Source of the DNA: Cohnella endophytica
GTDB taxonomy: Bacteria; Bacillota; Bacilli; Paenibacillales; Paenibacillaceae
Assembly (NCBI RefSeq): GCF_003628305.1
Contig: NZ_RBZM01000011.1
Coordinates: forward strand, 1-64,000
Length of the DNA: 64,000 bases
Reading direction: 5' to 3'
Shown: piece by piece, positions 23,404-31,886 of the stretch
How the letters are laid out: each line of letters opens with the position of its first letter
Numbering within the stretch: position 1 is the stretch's first letter
The notes under the pieces: generated by a model
What the model saw: only the letters and a program-made list of their open reading frames with translations
Database searches by the model: none
Told to the model about the DNA's origin: nothing
Position numbers and translations under genes: made by a program

Positions 23404-23452
23404 GAAGAAGACGAATTGTCCCTCGCGGGACGATTCGTCTTCTTTTTCTTTA
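23404..23452 (+). terminator. Bidirectional terminator between convergent genes
   Basis: GAAGACGAATTGTCCC pairs with GGGACGATTCGTCTTC (one mismatch) around TCGC and is followed by TTTTTCTTTAT. It lies between the coiled-coil gene and the convergent uvrA stop at 23463. Confidence 0.9.
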
Positions 23453-23462
23453 TATTATTTCG

Positions 23463-26321
23463 TTACACATTCGCCAATGCCGCTTCAGTCCGGGCGCGAT
23501 CCCGTTCCAATACCGGCCCTAAATACTTGCCGGTATAAGAGCCTTTTACTTTGGCCACTTCTTCGGGGGTTCCCGTTGCGACGATCGTGCCGCCTCCGTT
23601 GCCGCCCTCCGGACCTAGATCGACCAAGTAGTCCGCCGTTTTGATGACGTCGAGATTATGCTCGATGACGAGCACGCTCTCCCCGGAATCTACGAGTCGG
23701 TGAAGGACTTGAAGCAGACGGTCAATGTCGTCCACGTGAAGTCCGGTCGTCGGCTCGTCGAGAATATACAGCATCTTGCCGGTGCTGCGACGATAAAGCT
23801 CGGCCGCCAGCTTCACGCGCTGAGCTTCTCCTCCGGACAGCGTGGTCGCCGGCTGGCCGAGATCCATATAGCCTAAGCCGACATCCATAAGCGTCTGCAT
23901 CTTCCGGTGGATCTTCGGAATGTTAACGAAGAACTCCGTCGCGTCTTCGATCGTCATCGCCAGAACCTCCGCGATGCTCTTGCCTTTATATTTCACTTCG
24001 AGCGTCTCGCGATTGTAGCGCTTGCCTTTGCAAATCTCGCACGGCACATAGACGTCGGGCAAGAAATGCATCTCGATCTTGATGATTCCGTCGCCTTTGC
24101 ACGCTTCGCAACGTCCGCCCTTGATATTAAAGCTGAAGCGGCCTTTCTTGTAGCCGCGAACCTTCGATTCGTTCGTCATCGCGAACACGTCGCGAATGTC
24201 GTCGAACACGCCGGTGTACGTCGCCGGATTAGAGCGCGGCGTACGGCCGATCGGAGATTGGTCGATGTCGATAACCTTCTCCAGATGCTCTAAGCCAAGG
24301 AATTCCTTGTACGTGCCCGGACGCGTCTTCGCTCTGTTCAAATCGCGTGCCAGCGTCTTATAGAGGATTTCGTTCACGAGCGTCGATTTCCCCGATCCGG
24401 ACACGCCCGTAACCGCCGTGAACACGCCAAGCGGGAACTTAGCATTCAGGTTTCTCAGGTTGTTCTCCTTCGCTCCCTTGATCTCCAGCCAATTGCCGCT
24501 CGGCTTACGCCGTTCCCGCGGAACGGGGATGAACTTCCGACCGCTGAGATAGGCTCCGGTCAACGAATTCTCGTTGGCCATCACCTGCTCCGGCGTGCCT
24601 TCCGCGATTACGGTTCCTCCGTGGATGCCCGCTCCCGGTCCAATATCGATGATCCAATCGGCCGCCATCATCGTATCTTCGTCATGTTCGACGACGATGA
24701 GCGTATTGCCGAGATCGCGCATATGGTTCAGCGTCTGGATGAGCCTGTCGTTATCCCTCTGATGAAGACCGATACTCGGTTCGTCCAGGATATAGAGCAC
24801 GCCCATCAAGCTGGAGCCGATCTGAGTCGCTAACCGGATCCGTTGCGCTTCTCCGCCGGACAACGTTCCCGCCGCCCGCGACAAGGATAAATAATCCAAG
24901 CCCACGTTCACGAGGAAACCCAGACGATTGTTGATTTCCTTCAGAATGAGGTTCGCGATCGCCAGCTCTTTCTCGTTCAGCTCCAATCCCGAGAAGAAGC
25001 GTTGCGCGTCGCCGATGGAAAGAGAAGTAACGTAAGCGATGTTCTCCTTGCCGACCGTAACGGCCAGCGATTCCTTCTTAAGGCGTTGGCCTTTGCACTT
25101 GCCGCAAGGCTTAGCGCTCATATAGGCTTCGATGAATTCGCGAATGCCCTCGGATCCGGTTTCCCGGTAACGGCGCTCCAAATTGTGAACGACGCCTTCG
25201 AACGGAACTTGGGCGTCGCGCGTATGCCCGAATTCGTTCTCGTAACGGAACCGAATCTTCTCCCCGCCCGTTCCGTACAAGATGACTTCCAATTGCTTGT
25301 CGTTCAGCTCCGCGACCGGTACGTCCGTAGGAATTCCGTAGTGCTCGCACACCGCGTTGAGAAACTGCGGATAATAGTTCGAAGTGCTGCCCGCCCAAGC
25401 TTCGAACGCGCCTTCCTCGATGCTGCGGGCGCGATCCGGTATTAATAGATCGGGATCGATGACCATCTTCACGCCAAGGCCGTCGCATTCGGGACAAGCT
25501 CCGTAAGGAGAGTTGAACGAGAACATGCGGGGCGCCAACTCATCCATCGAGAAGCCGCATTCCGGGCATGCGAGGTTCGAGTTGAACATGAGCACTTCCT
25601 TGTCGATGATGTCCACGAGAACTTGACCCCCGGACAGCTTCAGCGCGGTTTCCAGGGAATCCGCAAGGCGCGAAGCCACGTCGTCCTTCACCACGATGCG
25701 GTCCACGACGACCTCGATGGAATGCTTCTTGTTCTTCTCTAGCTCGATCTTCTCGGCCAGATCGCGGATTTCCCCATTCACGCGGACGCGAACGAAACCT
25801 TGCTTCTGCACGTCGGTCAGCAGCTTGGAGTGCTCTCCTTTGCGACCGGATACGATAGGAGCTAGAATCTGTAGGCGAGTACGTTCCGGGTACTCCATAA
25901 TGCGGTCAACCATCTGCTCGACCGTCTGCGACGTAATCTCTATGCCATGATCCGGACAATGCGGTTTGCCCACACGCGCGAACATCAACCTCAGGTAGTC
26001 ATAGATCTCAGTGACCGTACCGACGGTTGACCGCGGGTTACGGCTTGTTGTCTTCTGGTCGATAGAGATCGCTGGCGACAAGCCCTCTATCGAGTCTACG
26101 TCCGGTTTGTCCATCTGCCCGAGGAATTGACGGGCATAAGCTGACAACGACTCGACGTATCGACGCTGCCCTTCGGCATAGATCGTATCGAATGCCAAAG
26201 ACGATTTTCCCGAACCGGACAAGCCAGTCAGAACGACGAACTTGTCGCGCGGAATCGTAACGTCGATATTTTTCAAATTATGGGCTCTTGCGCCCTTGAT
26301 GATAATCTTCTCGTTAGCCAA
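23463..26321 (-). CDS. uvrA: UvrABC excinuclease subunit A
   Basis: The 952-residue ABC-type ATPase detects bulky DNA damage and loads UvrB. Two Walker A loops are present (GLSGSGKSSLAF and GVSGSGKSTLVN) with ABC signatures (TLSGGEAQRI, TLSGGEAQRV). Two zinc sites follow the expected CxxC pattern (CPECGFSMDELAPR region and CEACKGDGIIKIE). Length fits the family. The start is the TTG at 26321, encoding LANEKIIIKG, with AAAGGGG upstream; the longer frame to 26387 lacks conserved sequence. It has its own promoter with a LexA-like box and is separated from uvrB by ddh and a repeat array, unlike the uvrBA operon of B. subtilis. Confidence 0.96.
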   Translation of the reverse strand: MANEKIIIKGARAHNLKNIDVTIPRDKFVVLTGLSGSGKSSLAFDTIYAEGQRRYVESLSAYARQFLGQMDKPDVDSIEGLSPAISIDQKTTSRNPRSTVGTVTEIYDYLRLMFARVGKPHCPDHGIEITSQTVEQMVDRIMEYPERTRLQILAPIVSGRKGEHSKLLTDVQKQGFVRVRVNGEIRDLAEKIELEKNKKHSIEVVVDRIVVKDDVASRLADSLETALKLSGGQVLVDIIDKEVLMFNSNLACPECGFSMDELAPRMFSFNSPYGACPECDGLGVKMVIDPDLLIPDRARSIEEGAFEAWAGSTSNYYPQFLNAVCEHYGIPTDVPVAELNDKQLEVILYGTGGEKIRFRYENEFGHTRDAQVPFEGVVHNLERRYRETGSEGIREFIEAYMSAKPCGKCKGQRLKKESLAVTVGKENIAYVTSLSIGDAQRFFSGLELNEKELAIANLILKEINNRLGFLVNVGLDYLSLSRAAGTLSGGEAQRIRLATQIGSSLMGVLYILDEPSIGLHQRDNDRLIQTLNHMRDLGNTLIVVEHDEDTMMAADWIIDIGPGAGIHGGTVIAEGTPEQVMANENSLTGAYLSGRKFIPVPRERRKPSGNWLEIKGAKENNLRNLNAKFPLGVFTAVTGVSGSGKSTLVNEILYKTLARDLNRAKTRPGTYKEFLGLEHLEKVIDIDQSPIGRTPRSNPATYTGVFDDIRDVFAMTNESKVRGYKKGRFSFNIKGGRCEACKGDGIIKIEMHFLPDVYVPCEICKGKRYNRETLEVKYKGKSIAEVLAMTIEDATEFFVNIPKIHRKMQTLMDVGLGYMDLGQPATTLSGGEAQRVKLAAELYRRSTGKMLYILDEPTTGLHVDDIDRLLQVLHRLVDSGESVLVIEHNLDVIKTADYLVDLGPEGGNGGGTIVATGTPEEVAKVKGSYTGKYLGPVLERDRARTEAALANV

Positions 26322-26392
26322 AACGAAAAAGCCCCTTTCGCGACTTCGCGGGGGCTGCTTGATTTCATGCCTGCCGCAGTCGCACACAATAG

Positions 26393-26439
26393 GAATGTGT
26401 GTTCCCGTTCATTATACAGAACTGCGGCAGCTCATGCAA
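26393..26439 (-). promoter_or_regulatory. uvrA promoter with LexA-like box
   Basis: Minus strand: -35 TTGCAT (26434-26439), 17-nt spacer, -10 TATAAT (26411-26416). Six bases downstream is the box at 26393-26404, GAACACACATTC on the minus strand. This fits GAACRNRYGTTC at 11 of 12 positions and is identical to the uvrB box. Confidence 0.8.
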
Positions 26440-26452
26440 ACCATTTGTTATT

Positions 26453-27436
26453 TTATAGAAGTTCTTTGCGAAGCTGCTCCGGGGATTTCGGCGAAAGTAA
26501 TCCGTAAGGAACGTCGAACACCGTTTTCGCTCCGGACTGTCCCGCTTGCGCCATGCGGTATGCCGCCCTTGCGTAAGCAACGAGAACGCTAGCCGTAAAC
26601 TCGGGATTGCTATCCAGCTTCAAGCTGAATTCGACCAATTGGGTATTGCCGTTGTTCTCGCCGGTTTGACCGCTTCTCAGTACGTTTCCGCCATGCGGCA
26701 TTTTGGAATGCTCCGCTTTCAGAACATCTTCGGACACGAAATGAACGACGGTCTCGTAATCCGCGAAATAGTTCGGCATGTTCTTGATTTCGTTCGCGAC
26801 CGCTTCCGCATCTGCGCCGTCTTCGAGTACGACAAAGCATTCCCGCAAATGCTTTTCTTTCGTCGTCAACACGGGGTTGCTTCCGCTACGCACGCGGTTT
26901 ACGGCTTCTTCGCGCGGAATCGTGTACTGAATTCCGTTGCTAACGCCTTCCACCCGGCGAATGGCATCGGAATGGCCTTGGCTAACGCCTTTGCCCCAGA
27001 ACGTATATTCTTTACCGTCAGGCAGCACTGCTTCCGCGATCAAACGGTTAAGGGAGAACAAACCCGGATCCCAACCGGTCGAAATGACGCTTACGTTTCC
27101 GTTCGTGCTGGCCGCGTCGTCGACTTTGTTGAAGTATTCCGGGATCAGCGCATGCGTATCGAAGCTATCGACCGTATGGAAATGCTTCGCCAACGACGGC
27201 CCTTGCTCCGGCAAATCCTTAGCGGAACCGCCGCAAAGAATCAAGACGTCTATCTTGCCTTTATATTGCTCGATATTGTCGATCGATACCATCGGCGTGC
27301 CCGCATTCAGGGAATCGGGATTGCGGCGGGTAAATATCGCTTCCAACTTCATATCCGGATTCTGGCGAATCGCCGATTCAACGCCTCGTCCAAGATTACC
27401 GTAACCTACGATGCCGATTGAAATAGTTTTGCTCAT
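26453..27436 (-). CDS. ddh: meso-Diaminopimelate D-dehydrogenase
   Basis: The 327-residue enzyme catalyses one-step reductive amination of tetrahydrodipicolinate to meso-diaminopimelate (or the reverse), using NADPH. The Rossmann loop is GIVGYGNLGRGVE (residues 8-20). Further family features are ILCGGSAKDLPEQGP, VDSFDTH, STGWDPGLFSLNRL with the substrate-binding WDPG, and GVSQGHSDAIRRV. The C-terminal GQTGENNGNTQLVEFSLKLDSNPEFTA completes the substrate domain. ATG at 27436 follows TAGGAGGAAAAA. Most Bacillales use the acetylase pathway, so ddh may be an addition. It lies between uvrA and the uvrB region; no terminator separates it from the uvrA promoter. Confidence 0.93.
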   Translation of the reverse strand: MSKTISIGIVGYGNLGRGVESAIRQNPDMKLEAIFTRRNPDSLNAGTPMVSIDNIEQYKGKIDVLILCGGSAKDLPEQGPSLAKHFHTVDSFDTHALIPEYFNKVDDAASTNGNVSVISTGWDPGLFSLNRLIAEAVLPDGKEYTFWGKGVSQGHSDAIRRVEGVSNGIQYTIPREEAVNRVRSGSNPVLTTKEKHLRECFVVLEDGADAEAVANEIKNMPNYFADYETVVHFVSEDVLKAEHSKMPHGGNVLRSGQTGENNGNTQLVEFSLKLDSNPEFTASVLVAYARAAYRMAQAGQSGAKTVFDVPYGLLSPKSPEQLRKELL

Positions 27437-27687
27437 TTTTTCCTCCTAGATACGCGCAATGGTCGCATCCATAGGTTGCAACCGTTTGTCGCTGTTTAGT
27501 CGCATGGCGAATCATGACACACAACAACACAATTCTACACTTATATTGCCGGATTTTCATTTTATTTTTTGTGAAAATATTATAAATTTCATGGCTAAAA
27601 GAGTAACAAATTCTAAGTAACCGTAGGCTGTTGAAAAAGTCTGCAATGAGGTCCCTGAGTGCACGCTTTTTCGGGCTAGCGCATCTT

Positions 27688-28170
27688 ACGATGATAAACA
27701 TCGTAAAGGAGGTGAACTAGGCGGAAAACACTTAATTCTCTCCTACTTGCGTTGAAAAACATCGTAACAGCTAACTTTCTCTTCGAAAATGCTCATCATG
27801 CGATGAAAAACATCGTAACGGAGTCTATTTAGACGGAATTCACCCAACTCCTCCCACTCTTGCGTTGAAAAACATCATAACAGCTAACTTTCTCTCGAAA
27901 TTGCTCATCATACGATGAAAAACATCGTATCGGAGTCGATTTAGGCGGAATTTCACCCAACTCCACCCACTCTTGCGTTGAAAAACATCGTAACAACTAA
28001 CTTTCTCTTCGAAATTGCTCATCATACGATGAAAAACATCGTAACGGCTGGCGATTTTGGCGAAAAATGCTCTTTTCTCACCTTCTTGCGATGAAAAACA
28101 TCGTAACAGAGTCGATTTTGGCGAAAAATGCTCTATTCTCACCTTCTTGCGATGAAAAACATCGTAACGG
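27688..28170. repeat. Array of CGATG-A5-CATCG palindrome cores with two alternating spacers
   Basis: Nine cores of the type GCGATGAAAAACATCGTAAC start near 27688, 27749, 27800, 27862, 27912, 27975, 28026, 28088 and 28149. Spacing alternates between about 51 and 62 bases, so a composite unit of ~113 bases repeats about three times. The spacers themselves are repeated, not unique. Cores starting ACGATG make a 6-bp hairpin around A5; those starting GCGTTG carry one mismatch. Confidence 0.9.
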
Positions 28171-28211
28171 GTGGCGATATCATTGAATGTGTGTAGTAGA
28201 GCAAGGGGTGA

Positions 28212-28388
28212 ATTGGGAGGAAAGAGAGTGATTATTGGTTACTTGAGAAACAAAACATCAACAGCGACGGATTGGGAGGCACGTGAGCGATTTTTAGTTA
28301 CCTACGAAACAATACCTCAACAGCCGCGGATAGGAGGAAAAATGAGCGATTATGAGTTTCTAGCGATACAAAACATCTTAACGGAGTG
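28212..28388. repeat. Degenerate 59-bp triplicate
   Basis: Three units start near 28212, 28271 and 28330, exactly 59 bases apart. They share ATTGGGAGG, GTGAGCGATTAT-like and GAAACAAAACATC-like segments. The last segment resembles a decayed core of the adjacent array, so the region may be an older relative of it. Confidence 0.7.
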
Positions 28389-28507
28389 AAATCCCATCAG
28401 GTGGAGGTTCAAGTCTTCAGGGTTCTGCTGGGATCAATCGCAGAAGGGCCACATGGCAATCGCACCGTTGCTCGCCTTCATTCGGGTAAGCCCCATCCAG
28501 TAAACGC

Positions 28508-28553
28508 GCAAGAAAAAAAGGGCCTTGCAGGCACCGCCCCAAGGTCCTTCTCC
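28508..28553 (-). terminator. Terminator of uvrB
   Basis: On the minus strand AAGGACCTTG pairs with CAAGGCCCTT (one mismatch) across ~12 bases and is followed by TTTTTTT, 40 bases after the uvrB stop. Confidence 0.8.
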
Positions 28554-28591
28554 TTCCTCTCCTACCTGCTCAGCGCGTATAGCCGACAACA

Positions 28592-30592
28592 CTACAAGCT
28601 CGCCTTCAGCTCCATCAAAGCGTCGCGAAGCTCCGCGGCGCGCTCGAACTGCAAGCTCTTCGCAGCTTCTTTCATCTCGAATTCCAGGCGTTCGACCATG
28701 GAGGCCCGATCTTTCTTCGACAGCTTGCTCAAATCCTCGAAGCCGGATAAGTACGAGCTCTTCGACTCCGCGGCTTTCGTCGCTTCGATGAGATCCCGCA
28801 CCTTCTTGATGATCGTCTGCGGCGTAATGCCGTTCTTCTCGTTGTATGCGAGCTGGATCGTACGACGGCGTTCCGTCTCTCCGATCGCCTTCTCCATCGA
28901 GTCGGTGATTTTGTCCCCGTACATGATGACTCTTCCGCCCGAGTTCCGCGCCGCACGTCCGATCGTCTGGATGAGCGAGCGCTCGGAACGAAGGAACCCT
29001 TCCTTGTCCGCATCCAGAATGGCGACGAGAGATACTTCCGGCAGATCGAGTCCTTCCCGCAAGAGGTTGATCCCGATCAGCACGTCGAACGTGCCGAGCC
29101 TCAGATCCCGCAAAATCGCCATCCGTTCCAGCGTCTTGATATCCGAATGGAGATAACGCACCTTGATGCCGACTTCTTTCATATAGTCGGTCAAATCCTC
29201 GGACATCTTCTTCGTCAAAGTCGTCACGAGCACGCGCTCGTCCTTGGCGATCCGATCGCGGATCTCGCCCAGCAAATCGTCGATCTGGCCCTTGGTCGGA
29301 CGTACCTCGATGATCGGATCGATGAGGCCGGTCGGACGGATGATTTGCTCCACGACCGTCGGCGTATGTTCGAGTTCAAAGGGGCCGGGAGTTGCTGAGA
29401 CGAACACGAGCTGCTTCGCTTTCTCCTCGAATTCTTCGAAGCGCAAAGGTCGGTTGTCCTTAGCGGACGGCAAACGGAAGCCATGATCGACGAGTACCGT
29501 CTTCCGAGCTTGGTCGCCGTTGTACATCGCGCGTACTTGAGGCAACGTAACGTGGGACTCGTCGATAACGATCAGATAATCGTCCGGGAAGAAGTCCATT
29601 AACGTATAAGGCGTCGCCCCGCGTTCCCGGAACGTCATCGGTCCGGAATAGTTCTCGATGCCCGAGCAGAACCCCATCTCGGCCATCATCTCCAAGTCGT
29701 AACGCGTGCGCTGCTCGAGTCTCTGCGCTTCCAGCAGCTTGCCGGCGTCCCTCAGCTCCACGAGACGCTCCTCCAGCTCGCGTTCGATGTTCACGAGAGC
29801 GCGCTTCATTTTCTCCTCGCCGGTGACGAAGTGAGACCCCGGGAAAATGATGACGTGTTCCCGCTGTCCCGTAATCTCGCCCGTCAGCACGTCGATCTCC
29901 GTAATCCGCTCGATCTCGTCTCCGAACATCTCGACGCGAATCGCCGAATCCCCCCGCGAGACGGGGAAAATCTCGATGACGTCCCCACGGACGCGGAACG
30001 TCCCCCGAACGAAATTCAGATCGTTGCGCTCGTATTGGATATCGATCAGCTTATGAAGAATCGCGTTACGCGACTTCTCCATGCCGACGCGCAAGCTCAG
30101 GCGCAAATCACGATATTCCTCCGGAGAACCGAGACCGTAGATGCACGAAACGCTCGCCACGATAATGACGTCCCGCCGCTCGAACAAGGAGGCCGTCGAG
30201 GAGTGGCGCATCTTATCGATCTCGTCGTTAATGCTTGAATCCTTCTCGATATACGTATCAGTCGACGGAATGTAGGCTTCCGGTTGAAAGTAGTCATAAT
30301 AACTGACGAAGTATTCCACGGCGTTCTCCGGGAAAAACTCCTTGAATTCGCTGCACAGCTGCATCGCGAGCGTCTTATTGTGGGCGATGATCAGAGTCGG
30401 CTTGTTTACCTGCGCGATCGTCTGCGCGATCGTGAACGTCTTCCCCGTTCCGGTCGCTCCTAACAACGTCTGATATCTCTTTCCCTCGGAGATGCCCTCG
30501 ACTAACTGGCTGATCGCCTTCGGCTGATCCCCGGATGGTTGAAATTCCGAAACGAGCTTAAACGGCTTACTTTCCGCTTCCAAAACCGACAT
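28592..30592 (-). CDS. uvrB: UvrABC excinuclease subunit B
   Basis: The 666-residue helicase-like subunit verifies damage and recruits UvrC. Walker A is GATGTGKTFTIA. The beta-hairpin region has FVSYYDYFQPEAYIP. The Walker B-type motif is LIVIDESHVTLPQ. Motifs V and VI are LLREGLDLPEVSLVAILDAD and QTIGRAARN. The C-terminal UVR domain (residues ~625-660, LEFEMKEAAKSLQFERAAEL) binds UvrC. The start at 30592 (MSVLEAESK) has GAGGGGGA upstream; the longer frame to 30649 would run back through the LexA-like box. It is single, with its own SOS-type promoter. Confidence 0.97.
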   Translation of the reverse strand: MSVLEAESKPFKLVSEFQPSGDQPKAISQLVEGISEGKRYQTLLGATGTGKTFTIAQTIAQVNKPTLIIAHNKTLAMQLCSEFKEFFPENAVEYFVSYYDYFQPEAYIPSTDTYIEKDSSINDEIDKMRHSSTASLFERRDVIIVASVSCIYGLGSPEEYRDLRLSLRVGMEKSRNAILHKLIDIQYERNDLNFVRGTFRVRGDVIEIFPVSRGDSAIRVEMFGDEIERITEIDVLTGEITGQREHVIIFPGSHFVTGEEKMKRALVNIERELEERLVELRDAGKLLEAQRLEQRTRYDLEMMAEMGFCSGIENYSGPMTFRERGATPYTLMDFFPDDYLIVIDESHVTLPQVRAMYNGDQARKTVLVDHGFRLPSAKDNRPLRFEEFEEKAKQLVFVSATPGPFELEHTPTVVEQIIRPTGLIDPIIEVRPTKGQIDDLLGEIRDRIAKDERVLVTTLTKKMSEDLTDYMKEVGIKVRYLHSDIKTLERMAILRDLRLGTFDVLIGINLLREGLDLPEVSLVAILDADKEGFLRSERSLIQTIGRAARNSGGRVIMYGDKITDSMEKAIGETERRRTIQLAYNEKNGITPQTIIKKVRDLIEATKAAESKSSYLSGFEDLSKLSKKDRASMVERLEFEMKEAAKSLQFERAAELRDALMELKASL

Positions 30593-30628
30593 TACCGATA
30601 TCCCCCTCTCGTCTACCGAACAGGAATA

Positions 30629-30680
30629 GAATGTGTGTTCGCATGGCATTCATTATACCTTTTTCCGTACGCATCGTCAA
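30629..30680 (-). promoter_or_regulatory. uvrB promoter with LexA-like box
   Basis: Minus strand: -35 TTGACG (30675-30680), 17-nt spacer, -10 TATAAT (30652-30657), and the box CGAACACACATTC covering 30629-30641. The 12-mer GAACACACATTC is the same as at uvrA. Confidence 0.85.
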
Positions 30681-30840
30681 AAGAAACAAGCCAATAAATC
30701 CCATATTATCAGCGTTCCCCCAATGGAAAAAAAACCGTCTCCGCCAAGCCGATCATCAAAGCAAATGCTCGACATTTTCTGGTATGATAAGGGAAATACA
30801 GATGCCGTTCATGAACGGCCGCCGACTAGGAGAGTGAAGC

Positions 30841-31869
30841 ATGGGTTTATTCGATTTCATTAAAGGCCAGTTCATCGAAGTCATCGAATGGCTAGACGAT
30901 AAAGGGCTTCTCGTATACCGTTTCCCCGCTTACGACAACGCGATCAAGATGGGCGCGAAGCTTATCGTACGCGAATCCCAAGCCGCGATCTTCGTGAACG
31001 AAGGACAGCTCGCCGACGTGTTCGGACCCGGCACGCATACGCTCAGCACGCAGAATCTGCCCGTCCTTACCGCGCTCAATTCATGGAAATACGCGTTTAA
31101 CTCGCCGTTCAAGGCGGACGTATACTTCCTCAATATGACCAATTTCACCGATTTGAAGTGGGGAACTACGAATCCGGTTATTATGCGCGATCCGGAATTC
31201 GGCATTATTCGCATGCGCGGATACGGGAACTACTCGATCAAGATCAACGATCCCGCTCTATTCCTGCGCGAGATATTCGGCACGAAACAAGAATTCAACA
31301 CTTCCTCCATTACCGGTTTCTTCAAATCGATCGTCGTATCCGGCATTAGCGACTTGATCGGCGAAGCGAAAATTCCGGTCGCGGACTTGTCCAGCTCCTA
31401 TAACGAGCTTAGCCACCTGTCCGTTACCAAGCTGCAGCCGCAGTTTGCCGCCTTCGGCTTGGCTCTCACCAGCTTAACGATAGAGAACATTTCCTTGCCG
31501 GAGGAAGTCGAGAAAATGATCGACCGCAAGTCCTCGATGAATATCGCCGGCAATCTCGATCAATACATGAAATACCAGACCGCCGAAGCGATCCGCGAAG
31601 CCGCGAACAATCCCGACGGCGGCGTTGCCGGAACCGGAGCCGGATTGGGTGCGGGCATGGCGATGGGGCAAATGATGGGCCAGATGATGAATCAGATGTC
31701 CGCTCGTCCGGCTGACACTCAGCAACAGCCCTACGCCCAGCAAGCGCCCGCTCAAGCTGCTCCTTCGCAACCCTCCGCGCAGCCTGCCGGCAAAAAGTTC
31801 TGTTCCGAGTGCGGCAGCAAGCTGGCCGAGAACGCCAAATTCTGCTCCGAATGCGGAAGCAAAACATAA
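30841..31869 (+). CDS. SPFH-domain protein with C-terminal zinc ribbon, YdjI-like
   Basis: The 342-residue protein starts MGLFDFIKGQFIEVIEW and has an SPFH/band-7-like body (residues ~20-270) of the type once called 'virion core protein'. Signature stretches are LIVRESQAAIFVNEGQLADVFGPG and FGIIRMRGYGNYSIKI. A Gly/Met/Gln/Ala-rich linker (~275-320) leads to a double CxxC zinc ribbon (FCSECGSKLAENAKFCSECG). B. subtilis YdjI, with YdjG and YdjH, recruits PspA to stressed membranes. Here the gene lies 17 bases before a YdjG-like gene; no pspA is in the window. GGAGAGTGAAGC precedes the ATG. Confidence 0.85.
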   Translation: MGLFDFIKGQFIEVIEWLDDKGLLVYRFPAYDNAIKMGAKLIVRESQAAIFVNEGQLADVFGPGTHTLSTQNLPVLTALNSWKYAFNSPFKADVYFLNMTNFTDLKWGTTNPVIMRDPEFGIIRMRGYGNYSIKINDPALFLREIFGTKQEFNTSSITGFFKSIVVSGISDLIGEAKIPVADLSSSYNELSHLSVTKLQPQFAAFGLALTSLTIENISLPEEVEKMIDRKSSMNIAGNLDQYMKYQTAEAIREAANNPDGGVAGTGAGLGAGMAMGQMMGQMMNQMSARPADTQQQPYAQQAPAQAAPSQPSAQPAGKKFCSECGSKLAENAKFCSECGSKT

Positions 31870-31886
31870 CGGAGGCCAAGCGCGAT

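Larger units (their letters stand above)
27437..28591. other. Long intergenic region dominated by repeats
   Basis: About 1.15 kb with no gene I can support. It holds the ddh upstream region (to ~27600), the palindrome-core array (27688-28170), a degenerate 59-bp triplicate (28212-28388), ~110 bases of unassigned sequence, and the uvrB terminator. ORFs that appear here (28171-28389 plus, 27840-28142 minus) are read-outs of the repeats. Confidence 0.7.

Noticed and set aside
27840..28142. 100-codon minus-strand ORF in the palindrome array
   Set aside because: The translation repeats with the array units, and it has no homology or ribosome binding site.
27688..28170. Possible CRISPR array with 51-62-bp spacing
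   Set aside because: The spacers are repeated in alternation, not unique, and no cas genes are present.
28171..28389. 72-codon plus-strand ORF in the repeats
   Set aside because: It spans the degenerate 59-bp triplicate, has no convincing ribosome binding site, and its residues reflect the repeats.
28400..28440. tRNA-like T-arm (GGTTCAAGTC) after the repeats
   Set aside because: No cloverleaf can be built upstream, and the stem has mismatches; a short chance match or a small tRNA remnant at most.
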